From the NCBI RefSeq assembly GCF_020524025.1, contig NZ_JAIVKN010000003.1, positions 372,001-436,000 on the forward strand: a DNA stretch of 64,000 bases, read 5' to 3'. The DNA is from Halobacillus litoralis. GTDB taxonomy: Bacteria; Bacillota; Bacilli; Bacillales; Halobacillaceae. The notes under the pieces were generated by a model. The model ran no database searches. It was not told the origin of the DNA and saw only the letters and a list, made by a program, of their open reading frames with translations. Position numbers and translations under genes: made by a program. Of the stretch, positions 1-7,628 are shown piece by piece (the stretch's first letter is position 1; each line of letters starts with the position of its first letter).

Positions 1-382
1 TTTGAGCTAAAAGCGTTTTACCGCTACCTGTAGGTCCGAGCATAAGAATGTTACTTTTAGCCAGCTCTACTTCATCGTTTTTCACACCTGCGTTAATACG
101 CTTGTAGTGGTTATAAACGGCAACAGAGAGGTTCTTCTTCGCCTGATCCTGACCAATAACGTAATCATTGAGAATCTCACGAATTTCTTGAGGCTTTGGA
201 ACCTCTTTAAATTCTACTTCCTCTTCATTACCAAGTTCCTCTTCCACAATTTCCGTACAGAGTTCAATACATTCGTCACATATATATACGCCAGGTCCTG
301 CGACGAGTTTACGGACTTGTTCCTGACTTTTACCGCAGAAAGAACATTTCAATTGTCCTTTTTCATCGTTAAATTTAAACAT
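1..382 (-). CDS. clpX: ATP-dependent Clp protease ATP-binding subunit ClpX (N-terminal part; gene runs off the window)
   Basis: ClpX is the AAA+ unfoldase that selects substrates, unfolds them with ATP and feeds them to ClpP. The first 127 residues are visible. They show the N-terminal zinc-binding domain, with Cys13, Cys16, Cys35 and Cys38 as two CxxC pairs, then the start of the AAA+ domain with Walker A GPTGSGKT at residues 116-123. The rest of the gene lies left of the window. The ATG at 380-382 follows an AAGGGGTG ribosome binding site 7 bases away. It lies downstream of tig on the same strand, as in B. subtilis. Identification is certain; only the 3' part is missing. Confidence 0.97.
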   Translation of the reverse strand, partial: MFKFNDEKGQLKCSFCGKSQEQVRKLVAGPGVYICDECIELCTEIVEEELGNEEEVEFKEVPKPQEIREILNDYVIGQDQAKKNLSVAVYNHYKRINAGVKNDEVELAKSNILMLGPTGSGKTLLAQ

Positions 383-709
383 ACGTTTCACCCCTTAATA
401 AAATGACGCAATCGTTGCGACTGAAGTTTCATGATATGACGCGAACGTTTCCGCTTCTTTTGCCCATCATACCAAATTAACCTCAAACAAAAAAGTAATA
501 CCTTTTAGAGGTGTGCCAGACACTTCTTGCACCACCCTCATTATGTAGATATGGAACAAATAAGTCAAACCTCAAGCGCCCTTACTAGTGTATGTAAAAA
601 CTAAGAGAAGTATCAATCATCTTCTCCATAAACCTACTTCCCTATACTCTATTCAGAGAGAAATATATGAGAAGACAAGGCACATTCAGTACCTTGTCTT
701 CTTAGTTTA
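383..709. other. intergenic region tig-clpX
   Basis: It holds the tig terminator hairpin at its right end (671-701) and, presumably, the clpX promoter on the minus strand. I see no convincing coding region or consensus promoter in it. Confidence 0.5.
671..701 (-). terminator. stem-loop terminator after tig
   Basis: Arms GAAGACAAGG and CCTTGTCTTC enclose an 11-base loop just after the tig stop codon. The run of T after the stem on the minus strand is imperfect, so termination may be partial and allow read-through into clpX. Confidence 0.6.
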
Positions 710-1996
710 TTATTCAGATTTACTATTTGCAACTAGAACATCAATGGCTTTACGAACTTTAAGATCTTCTTTGATCATGTCCGTGTTGCCGCCAAGCATT
801 TGTGTCAGCTGAGCCACATCTGTCTGGTACATGCCAGCCATGTTCTCAAGCTCTGCATTTACGTCTTCATCAGTAACTTCAACATTTTCAGCTTCAGAAA
901 TAGCTTCAAGCGTTAAGTTTGTTTTCACACGCTTCGCTGCATCTTCTTTCATTTGTTCACGAAGAGCATCTTCATCCTGGCCTGTAAACTGGAAGTACAT
1001 GTCTTTCGTCATGCCCTGCATTTGAAGGCGCTGTTCGAATTCCTGTACCATACGGTCAAGTTCTGTATCAACCATGGCGTCAGGAATTTCAACTTCTGCA
1101 TTTTCAGAAGCCTGCGTTACAAGAGAGTCACGTTTGCTGTTTTCAGCATCTGTCTTCTTCTGCTCTTCTAGACGCTCACGAGTTTTGTTCTTCAGCTCTT
1201 CAAGAGACTCAACGTCTTCGTCGACATCTTTTGCGAACTCATCATCAAGTTCAGGAAGTTCTTTTCCTTTTACTTCGTGAAGTTTAACTTTGAAAGTAGC
1301 GGCTTTACCAGCTAAGTCCTCAGCGTGGTATTCTTCAGGGAAAGTAACTTCTACTTCTGTTTCTTCTCCTGCTTTTTTACCAACCAGCTGCTCTTCAAAG
1401 CCTGGGATGAATGATCCGGAACCAACTTCTAGAGAGTAGTTGTCTGCCTGTCCACCTTCAAATGCTTCACCGTCAACAAAGCCTTCAAAGTCCATAACAA
1501 CAGTATCACCATTTTCTACGGCTGCTTCTTCTTTAACAACAAGCTCCGCTTGGCGCTCCTGCATTTGAGTCAGTTCGTTTTGAACGTCTTCTTCTGTTAC
1601 TTCTGTGCTTTGTTCTTCAACAACAAGGCCTTTGTACTCGCCTAGTTTAACTTCAGGCTTCACAGTAACTTCAGCTGTGAATACAAGGTCCTGGCCTTTT
1701 TCGATTTGTTTTACGTCTACATCTGGACGATCAACCGGCTCGATTCCTGTTTCTTCGACAGCTTCTGTATAAGCTTGAGGAAGAATGATATCTAGTGCAT
1801 CTTGATAAAGAGATTCTACACCGAATTTCTGTTCGAACAATTTACGTGGTACTTTCCCTTTACGGAATCCAGGTACCTGTACCTCTTTAACTACTTTTTT
1901 AAAGGCAGAATCAAGTGCTTTGTCGAACTCACCTGCAGGTACTTCTACAGTTAAAGTACCAACATTGCCTTCTTGCTTTTCCCATTTTGCTGACAT
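710..1996 (-). CDS. tig: trigger factor, ribosome-associated chaperone and peptidyl-prolyl isomerase
   Basis: Trigger factor binds the ribosome next to the exit tunnel and shields nascent chains. The 428-residue product has the usual length and three parts. The N-terminal ribosome-binding domain carries the signature GFRKGKVP at residues 43-50. An FKBP-like isomerase domain spans roughly residues 150-245, and a long charged helical C-terminal arm follows. A longer reading frame starts upstream at 2023, but the ATG at 1994-1996 has an ideal GGAGGG site 8 bases away and gives the family's normal N-terminus. The protein is very rich in Glu and Asp, as is common in halophilic bacilli. Confidence 0.96.
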   Translation of the reverse strand: MSAKWEKQEGNVGTLTVEVPAGEFDKALDSAFKKVVKEVQVPGFRKGKVPRKLFEQKFGVESLYQDALDIILPQAYTEAVEETGIEPVDRPDVDVKQIEKGQDLVFTAEVTVKPEVKLGEYKGLVVEEQSTEVTEEDVQNELTQMQERQAELVVKEEAAVENGDTVVMDFEGFVDGEAFEGGQADNYSLEVGSGSFIPGFEEQLVGKKAGEETEVEVTFPEEYHAEDLAGKAATFKVKLHEVKGKELPELDDEFAKDVDEDVESLEELKNKTRERLEEQKKTDAENSKRDSLVTQASENAEVEIPDAMVDTELDRMVQEFEQRLQMQGMTKDMYFQFTGQDEDALREQMKEDAAKRVKTNLTLEAISEAENVEVTDEDVNAELENMAGMYQTDVAQLTQMLGGNTDMIKEDLKVRKAIDVLVANSKSE

Positions 1997-2154
1997 AAAA
2001 AATTCCCTCCAACATCTATTCACATTTTCGTCCGTAGACGATAGTTAATTGATTCTATGACTCTTTCTACATACGAATCTCATTTGCAACCATTACATTA
2101 TAACATAATCCCTCATGCTTTCAAGGCGTGACCATTCCAGACAAATGATGTTTT

Positions 2155-3135
2155 TTATCCGCCTACAATAAACATATAATGTTGTTCACATAATTCGACC
2201 TCATCCTTATATTTCTCCACCCCCTGGAGACTTTCATCAGGGGAATAAGGAATTTGCAGATATTCATGACCGAGCTGTTTCAGTGCTTCTACAAGAAGAG
2301 GCACTTCTTCTTCATTCGGAAACAATGGATACCTGAAATAACAATAGTGATACAATAAGCGGTCAATCATGGCATACATCGTAGGGTTGTTTTGTTCAAT
2401 TTGACCGAGCCTCATCTGTATCTGTTTGATAATGTAATCTGAATGCAGCTGGGTAAGCTCAGCTGGAACGACCTTCACTTCCCTGCCGAATTTAGTGAGA
2501 ACTACTTCACTATTGATTCCTCCGTCGCGAAACCATTCAATTATTGAAGATTTAACCAATGGATGAACAGAAGCACTCTTAAGGAACGGAAGGAATTCTT
2601 CAACAAAGCTGTCCGGTGCCTGCTTTGTTAATTTCTCTATGGTATGCCATTGCTTATGTATATCATCAGATTGTAATGCGTCTTTGAATTCAAGGAGATA
2701 TTCTTTTCCTTTTTCCTTCAAAGAATCCTCTAGTAATTTCCGGCTTACTTCATACATCTGCCAAAGCTGTGTTCTCGTCTGATGTGGAATATCTTCTGTT
2801 TCAAAAACCTCATCTAATAAATCAACGATCTCACGGTAACGGTTGCTTTGAAACAAAATGGTTATATAGATATGTAAATAATGGTAATATTGATCAAACT
2901 CTTCCCTCATCTGCTTTTGACACAACTCTTCAGCTTCATCAAAGTAACCAAGCTCAATCCAGCTCATTAATAAACCGGTCGTGACATCGGAATTTGCTAC
3001 GCCATAATCCACGAGCGGTTTCAAAGCTTCTGCGGCATCTTCATACCGCTTCTCCTTCAATGCTTCCATTCCCACTCGCTCAAGTGTGATTTTCCATTTT
3101 GGGAACATTACTAAATTCCCGTTTTTATTTTCCAT
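2155..3135 (-). CDS. ysoA: YsoA-like TPR-repeat protein
   Basis: This 326-residue soluble protein has helical repeats of TPR type: the stretch around residues 15-80 (MEALKEKRYEDAAEALKPL, then ELGYFDEAEEL) reads as successive TPR helices. It sits directly upstream of tig on the same strand, the place held by ysoA in B. subtilis, which supports orthology. TPR proteins mediate protein-protein contacts; the partner of this one is not known. No signal peptide or membrane segment is visible. The molecular function is unknown. Confidence 0.8.
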   Translation of the reverse strand: MENKNGNLVMFPKWKITLERVGMEALKEKRYEDAAEALKPLVDYGVANSDVTTGLLMSWIELGYFDEAEELCQKQMREEFDQYYHYLHIYITILFQSNRYREIVDLLDEVFETEDIPHQTRTQLWQMYEVSRKLLEDSLKEKGKEYLLEFKDALQSDDIHKQWHTIEKLTKQAPDSFVEEFLPFLKSASVHPLVKSSIIEWFRDGGINSEVVLTKFGREVKVVPAELTQLHSDYIIKQIQMRLGQIEQNNPTMYAMIDRLLYHYCYFRYPLFPNEEEVPLLVEALKQLGHEYLQIPYSPDESLQGVEKYKDEVELCEQHYMFIVGG

Positions 3136-3489
3136 AAGACACCCTTCCCTAGAGTTGATGCTTCCTTCATTCTTGCCCTAAACCTTTAATTTCAAACCTT
3201 GGTTCCTAAGCTTATTAGGATATACTAAAGTATATTCATACGAAACACAAAGAAAAACGACTATCAGAGAACATTTCTCTATCCTTTATCCCTGTGAAAC
3301 CTACCTTAACTGACATAAAGAAACAGAAAGTAACATCCCTTTAAACTTTTAGATTTCTTCATTATCTAAACATGTAAATTATTATCCCTAAACAGGACTT
3401 TTGACTCATGATTAAACCAGGTATTTTGCTAAAATTAGTAAATATGAATAAAAAATTTACGAAATATTCGGGTAAGGAGTTGTATCGTT
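3136..3489. other. intergenic region between ysoA and sda (divergent)
   Basis: This AT-rich stretch separates the ysoA start (minus strand) from sda (plus strand). It must carry both promoters, but I see no clean consensus pair. A TTGACT at 3401-3406 is followed by TATTTT only 15 bases later, which is short. Two sequences resembling half of a DnaA box (TTATCC) are present. Confidence 0.4.
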
Positions 3490-3639
3490 TTGTCACTGCT
3501 TGACGACCAAACATTGCTTGAAACCTACTTAGAGTCAGTTAAATTAAAACTTGACGATGAGTTCGTTTACTTAGTCACTCAAGAAATCGATAAACGATCC
3601 ATTCAACTACCATCAGAGAAATTAACACATACTTTATAA
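3490..3639 (+). CDS. sda: Sda, checkpoint inhibitor of sporulation kinase (49 aa, TTG start)
   Basis: Sda is a small helical-hairpin protein that binds the phosphorelay kinase KinA and blocks entry into sporulation when replication is stalled. The 49-residue product matches Sda along its length. The core LLDDQTLLETYLESV followed by DDEFVYLVTQEIDKRSI lines up with LSDELLIESYF and RDFIELIENEIKRRSL of B. subtilis Sda. Translation appears to start at TTG 3490-3492, 10 bases after an AAGGAG site at 3474-3479; there is no in-frame ATG. It stands alone and is closed by a strong terminator. In B. subtilis sda is elsewhere on the chromosome and is controlled by DnaA. Confidence 0.85.
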   Translation: MSLLDDQTLLETYLESVKLKLDDEFVYLVTQEIDKRSIQLPSEKLTHTL

Positions 3640-3650
3640 ATGGACGTATG

Positions 3651-3680
3651 AAAAAGGCATGCCGGATCGGCATGCCTTTT
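3651..3680. terminator. bidirectional terminator between sda and a convergent small gene
   Basis: AAAAGGCATGCCG and its exact complement CGGCATGCCTTTT flank a 2-base centre. With A-runs on the left and T-runs on the right it can stop sda on the plus strand and the convergent small gene (3685-3849) on the minus strand. Confidence 0.85.
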
Positions 3681-3684
3681 ATAG

Positions 3685-3849
3685 TTATTGATTAGAGGCT
3701 GCATTGCCCGCCTGTTTTCCCGACATTTTAGCTAAACTCGGTATCACATTTTGAAGCTGCCCTGCCTGACCAGTCATCATACTGTAGGTGGCAGCACCAA
3801 TGCCGATTGAAGCAACAACGGGAAGCCACTGTACATTTCTTTTCTCCAT
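3685..3849 (-). CDS. small conserved-looking membrane-anchored protein (54 aa), possibly YrzQ/DUF3918-like
   Basis: This 54-residue frame starts at an ATG (3847-3849) preceded by a strong GAGGAG site and ends just before a shared terminator, so it has all the marks of a real gene. The product opens MEKRNVQWLPVVASIGIGAA, with a hydrophobic stretch at about residues 8-26 rich in Gly and Ala, then a polar tail with several Gln, Gly and Asn. It resembles the very short bacillary YrzQ/DUF3918 proteins, a resemblance I judge by eye only. The function is unknown. Confidence 0.6.
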   Translation of the reverse strand: MEKRNVQWLPVVASIGIGAATYSMMTGQAGQLQNVIPSLAKMSGKQAGNAASNQ

Positions 3850-3944
3850 CCTGATCACTCCTCAAATCAGTCGGCTTAAAAGCCATTTCTATTGTGTGTT
3901 TGATTAGATAAAGATATGAGAGTGAAAATATACGCTTCCTGCAT

Positions 3945-4106
3945 TTATATTCCACGTATAAGCCTTATTACAAGGAAAACCGGCCAAAGGATAATCCAGC
4001 CCAGTAAATAGAACATATAGACCGTTTGATCTTCCTTATTTTTATATACCGGTTCTTTTTTAAAAAAGCAAAAAAACATTCCAATTAATATATAAGCAAA
4101 TGCCAT
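3945..4106 (-). CDS. small two-helix membrane protein (53 aa), unknown function
   Basis: The reading frame is open further upstream, but that part has no ribosome binding site and looks non-coding. From ATG 4104-4106 (or the TTG just before it) there is an AAGGGAG site at suitable distance. The product has two hydrophobic segments (about residues 2-15 and 33-50) joined by a charged loop KKEPVYKNKEDQ and ends in basic residues, so it is probably a small integral membrane protein. It is transcribed divergently from the DCC-family gene next door. I do not recognise the family. Confidence 0.5.
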   Translation of the reverse strand: MAFAYILIGMFFCFFKKEPVYKNKEDQTVYMFYLLGWIILWPVFLVIRLIRGI

Positions 4107-4267
4107 CAAAAGAACCACTCCCTTAGTAGATAGGTTATGAATGGCTCCGCTTGTATGACTCAATTTCCTCATAATAATACAAACCCAAATATGACTGTAA
4201 ATGGCAGACAAAACACTTAGATAATCGGCTTTGGAAGTGGTATCATAAGGATAAGGAGGTGTATTCA

Positions 4268-4660
4268 TTGGAACGAATTGTTTTATTTGATGGAGAATGT
4301 AACTTCTGTGACAAAAGCGTGCAGTTCATTATAAAAAGAGATCCTAAAGGCTTGTTTAAATTCAGTTCGAAGCAAAGCGACCTCGGGAAGGATTTACTTT
4401 ACAAGTATAACGTTCCTCAGGAATTAGACAGCCTTATTTTAATAGAAGGGGATAAGTTTTATGATCAATCCACTGCCGCTCTACGTATCTGCTGTAACTT
4501 AAGCGGGGGGTGGAAACTTTTTTACATCTTTGTTTTTGTACCAAAAACAATTAGAAACCAGCTATATAATTTTTTCTCCTCAAACCGCTACAAATGGTTT
4601 GGAAAGAAAAATGATGTTTGCTCGCTGCCTTCCCCGGAAATCAGAAAACGCTTCCTGTAA
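4268..4660 (+). CDS. DCC-family thiol-disulfide oxidoreductase (YuxK/DUF393-like)
   Basis: The protein belongs to the DCC family, named for the N-terminal motif seen here as FDGECNFCDKSVQFII. The CxxC pair (about residues 12 and 15) is a thioredoxin-like redox site. At 130 residues it has the normal length for the family. A GTG lies inside the ribosome binding site (4259), so the likelier start is TTG 4268-4270, 7 bases after AAGGAGGT. The physiological substrate of DCC proteins is not established. It stands as a single gene. Confidence 0.85.
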   Translation: MERIVLFDGECNFCDKSVQFIIKRDPKGLFKFSSKQSDLGKDLLYKYNVPQELDSLILIEGDKFYDQSTAALRICCNLSGGWKLFYIFVFVPKTIRNQLYNFFSSNRYKWFGKKNDVCSLPSPEIRKRFL

Positions 4661-4843
4661 GTCACCACATTCTACTATTTCATAAAAAACTCTTACTCAT
4701 GTACAATATCAAGCAGCATAGAGCCTCACATGGATCTTGGAAGTTGTCTATCCTTTCCGTCTTACTTAAACATAAACATCCATCTACTTTTTTCCGGCCT
4801 ATAACCAGACACTTTCACCTACAAGGGAACAATTAAAACCGAT
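4661..4843. other. intergenic region before the yitT-like gene
   Basis: I see no terminator, promoter of consensus quality or plausible small gene in these bases. Confidence 0.4.
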
Positions 4844-5926
4844 ATGTTCTTTAGACAACGTAATAACATGAGAACGATACATAATTTTTTCATAACACAC
4901 CGAGCATTGTGCAGAGGAGTTCTCATCTTCGAAAAAAGTATAGGCGCCAAATGTTCAGCTTCATTGAGGAATCAGGGAACTATTGAACACTTCCATTTAA
5001 TAAAGGCGACAAAGAAAGAAAAACCATCTTTTTATTGGAGGGATCCTGTCATTAGTAATGAAAAGGTAGAACATCACAAAATCTCACTCAAGGAATTTGT
5101 AAAAAGGGGACTTGCAATCACCATCGGCGCGATCATCATGGCTGTTGGTTTAGAGATTTTCCTCGTTCCAAACCAGGTTATTGATGGAGGAATTGTCGGT
5201 ATATCAATTATTATGTCTCATTTAACGGGCTGGAAGTTAGGTCTGTTTATTTTCCTCCTTAATATTCCTTTCTTTTTCTTAGGCTACAACCTGATTGGAA
5301 AAACGTTTGCCTGGTCCACAGCTTATGGAATTATTATCTTATCCATATCCACAACAATTCTGCATCCTGTCCCTCCTTTTACTGAAGATATTCTTTTGGC
5401 TACCCTGTTTGGAGGCTTCATTTTAGGCATCGGCGTCGGCTTAGTTATCCGATATGGTGGATGTTTAGATGGCACAGAAATCTCTGCCATTCTCATCAGC
5501 AGTAAAATCCCTTTTTCTGTTGGTGAAATCATCATGTTCATCAACCTATTTATTTTAGGGAGTGCAGGATTTGTGTTCGGCTGGGACCGGGCTATGTATT
5601 CCCTGCTTGCTTATTTTGTTGCCTACAAAATGATTGATATTACAATCAAGGGACTGGATGAATCCAAAGCCGTTCATATCATCAGTGATAACTACCTGAG
5701 TATCAGTGAAGCCATCATGCAGCGGTTAGGAAGAGGAGTGACCTTTCTAAAAGGAGAAGGAGCTTTTTCTAATGATGAAAAGAAAGTGATTTATTGTGTC
5801 ATTAACCGTCTTGAAGAAGCAAAACTTAAAGCACTTGTACAGGAGCATGATAAGGATGCTTTTCTTGCTATCGGGGATATTGCTGAAGTAAGAGGCGGCC
5901 GATTCAAAAAGAAAGAAATCCATTAA
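4844..5926 (+). CDS. YitT-family integral membrane protein (start uncertain)
   Basis: From about residue 80 the product is a typical YitT-family protein. It has five to six hydrophobic segments beginning with ITIGAIIMAVGLEIFLVPNQ, the family hallmark VIDGGIVGISIIMSH, and a soluble C-terminal DUF2179-type domain (GRGVTFLKGEGAFS) that probably binds a small ligand. The first ~70 residues are unlike the family, and neither ATG (4844, 4868) has a ribosome binding site. A good GGAGGG (5037-5042) lies 8 bases before an in-frame ATT at 5051, so the true start may be that ATT. The given start is therefore an outer limit. The transported substance, if any, is unknown. Confidence 0.8.
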   Translation: MFFRQRNNMRTIHNFFITHRALCRGVLIFEKSIGAKCSASLRNQGTIEHFHLIKATKKEKPSFYWRDPVISNEKVEHHKISLKEFVKRGLAITIGAIIMAVGLEIFLVPNQVIDGGIVGISIIMSHLTGWKLGLFIFLLNIPFFFLGYNLIGKTFAWSTAYGIIILSISTTILHPVPPFTEDILLATLFGGFILGIGVGLVIRYGGCLDGTEISAILISSKIPFSVGEIIMFINLFILGSAGFVFGWDRAMYSLLAYFVAYKMIDITIKGLDESKAVHIISDNYLSISEAIMQRLGRGVTFLKGEGAFSNDEKKVIYCVINRLEEAKLKALVQEHDKDAFLAIGDIAEVRGGRFKKKEIH

Positions 5927-5967
5927 AAACCATGCGTTTCGATGACTTCGAAACGCATGGTTTTTTT
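5925..5967 (+). terminator. strong terminator after the yitT-like gene
   Basis: Arms AACCATGCGTTTCG and CGAAACGCATGGTT enclose a 7-base loop and are followed by a run of seven T. The stem begins right at the stop codon. Confidence 0.92.
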
Positions 5968-6020
5968 CCCCAGAGCATTTAGTTCGATGAGCCATAAAGA
6001 ATGAATGAAGTTTGATCAAG

Positions 6021-6113
6021 TCCGGCACGACGTGTGCCAACACCGAACGCCACCACGTCATGTGGGGCCGGAAAGCGAGATGTTCCCCGCAGCCCTGGAA
6101 TCTCAAACATCTC
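6021..6113. repeat. structured, GC-richer non-coding segment with two inverted repeats
   Basis: Two imperfect inverted repeats lie side by side. The first pairs TCCGGC and GACGTG (6021-6034) with CACGTC and GCCGGA (6053-6072). The second pairs GAGATGTT (6077-6084) with AACATCTC (6106-6113). The segment lies between two convergent genes, after the terminator of the first, is more GC-rich than its surroundings and carries no gene I trust. It may be a remnant repeat or a structured RNA; I cannot tell which. Confidence 0.35.
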
Positions 6114-6191
6114 AAAATGGAGTCTTATTTAATCTTCCTCTTTTCTTCTACAAACCTAAAATAAATTAAGCAGTAACAGATCCTGGAGTTT

Positions 6192-7517
6192 TTAAATAAC
6201 CAGCGTATAAATCGAATGCGCCTCAAACGTTACCGGACAATATTTATCATTCAACGCTATACTTACCTCTTCCGCTTTATCCGTTTCATTCATAACTACA
6301 AGTACAATGGAGTCATCCTCATTTTGAAAAACGACCCCTTGAAGGGAAGGATGGTCCAATTGATGTTTAATTCTAACGGCGTTTGGCTTAATGTACTTAC
6401 TAAAGTGACCAATATAGTAATAGGAGCTGTTATAATGCAGCTCATTCTTATGAGTATCTACAATAACCGGAGCGTCACAATAATTCCCAACATGGTTCGG
6501 ACCTCCTTTTTCATTCAATACAAGGTTCCAGTCGATCCATCCCTCCAGCCAATTATTTAAATCACCCATAATATTTCGCCCATAACGTTCTCCTGTGCTC
6601 CATGCCCCCAGCTGAACGCCGCCTTCGATACAACCTTCTGTGAAAATCAGGTGTTTGTCCGGAAAATCGTTATGGATTTTTGTTAGATTTTCAAACTCTT
6701 CACTAACATACCAGTGTAACCCTGTCCCCCATACATATTTAGCCGCTTCAGGGTCAGAAAGAACCGTTCTCGCTCTTTCATAAGCAATATCGCGGTTATG
6801 ATCCCAAATCACAATTTTTTTATCTCCGAATCCCTCTTTTTCAAGCGTGGGCCCTAAGTAATCGCGGACAAAGTCGCGTTCCTCTTCAGCTGAATAGCGG
6901 CAGGAATCCCAGACCTGGGTGGCGTCTGGTTCATTTTGAACTGTTACTCCCCAAATCGGAATTCCAGACTCTTCCATGGCTTGGATGTACTTCGCATAAT
7001 ATAGGGCCCATGCCTCTCTATATTCTGGTAAAAGCTGCCCTCCATGATTCATCTCTCTATTTGTTTTCATCCATGCAGGAGGACTCCATGGTGAAGATAA
7101 AAGAGTTAAGTCTTCTCCTCTTACTTTCCTGGCATCTTTAATCATAGGGATGACATATGTATGTTCCCGTTCAATGGAGAACGTACGCAGTTCATGATCA
7201 TCATCTTCCACATACGTGTAATTACCAAGGGAAAAGTCACAGCTATGTATATGCGTTCTTCCAAGGGAGTACCCTAATCCCTTCGATGGATGATAATAGC
7301 TCTCGATCACCTCCATACGCTGTTCTTCTGAGATTTGAGACAATGTATAGGCAGCCGCCTCAGTAAAAGCACCACCGAATCCCATAATGGTCTGATAGCG
7401 TTCCTCAGGGAGAATGGTTAACGTTGGCGCTCCTTCTGATCCTTCTTCGGTAAAGGATAACTCTTCTTTTTCAGCAAGACGATCATTTGTATCTTTGATT
7501 GTTTGAATCAGTTTCAC
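6192..7517 (-). CDS. cytoplasmic glycoside hydrolase family 30 enzyme (glucosylceramidase-like fold)
   Basis: This is a retaining (beta/alpha)8 glycosidase of 441 residues. The expected catalytic pair is visible: acid/base Glu196 in VTVQNEP and nucleophile Glu294 in IFTEGC. Other family marks are GFGGAFTEAAAY (46-57) and SSPWSPPAWMKTN (141-153). There is no signal peptide, so it acts on imported sugar. Known GH30 members cleave beta-1,3-, beta-1,6-glucosidic and related linkages; the linkage here cannot be read from sequence. It starts at GTG 7515-7517 with GGAGGT 8 bases away and is the last gene of the locus, 111 bases after the phosphorylase gene. A role in beta-glucan oligosaccharide breakdown is inferred from context. 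Confidence 0.9.
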   Translation of the reverse strand: MKLIQTIKDTNDRLAEKEELSFTEEGSEGAPTLTILPEERYQTIMGFGGAFTEAAAYTLSQISEEQRMEVIESYYHPSKGLGYSLGRTHIHSCDFSLGNYTYVEDDDHELRTFSIEREHTYVIPMIKDARKVRGEDLTLLSSPWSPPAWMKTNREMNHGGQLLPEYREAWALYYAKYIQAMEESGIPIWGVTVQNEPDATQVWDSCRYSAEEERDFVRDYLGPTLEKEGFGDKKIVIWDHNRDIAYERARTVLSDPEAAKYVWGTGLHWYVSEEFENLTKIHNDFPDKHLIFTEGCIEGGVQLGAWSTGERYGRNIMGDLNNWLEGWIDWNLVLNEKGGPNHVGNYCDAPVIVDTHKNELHYNSSYYYIGHFSKYIKPNAVRIKHQLDHPSLQGVVFQNEDDSIVLVVMNETDKAEEVSIALNDKYCPVTFEAHSIYTLVI

Positions 7518-7628
7518 GGTCTTAGACCTCCTTCAATATATTTCCTTAGTAGTGCCATGTTTTCTTCGTTCTTCATTAAAACCCTCCCCGGCCCTCTTTT
7601 GATATCCAGATAGTCAGGGAGGATGAGT

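Noticed and set aside
3279-3390. TTATCC-containing words upstream of sda as DnaA boxes
   Set aside because: The best ones differ from TTATCCACA in at least two positions and are not clustered; control by DnaA is known in B. subtilis but not visible here.
5747-6115. 122-codon minus-strand frame across the yitT end and terminator
   Set aside because: It runs through a strong terminator and the antisense of a real gene, and has no ribosome binding site.
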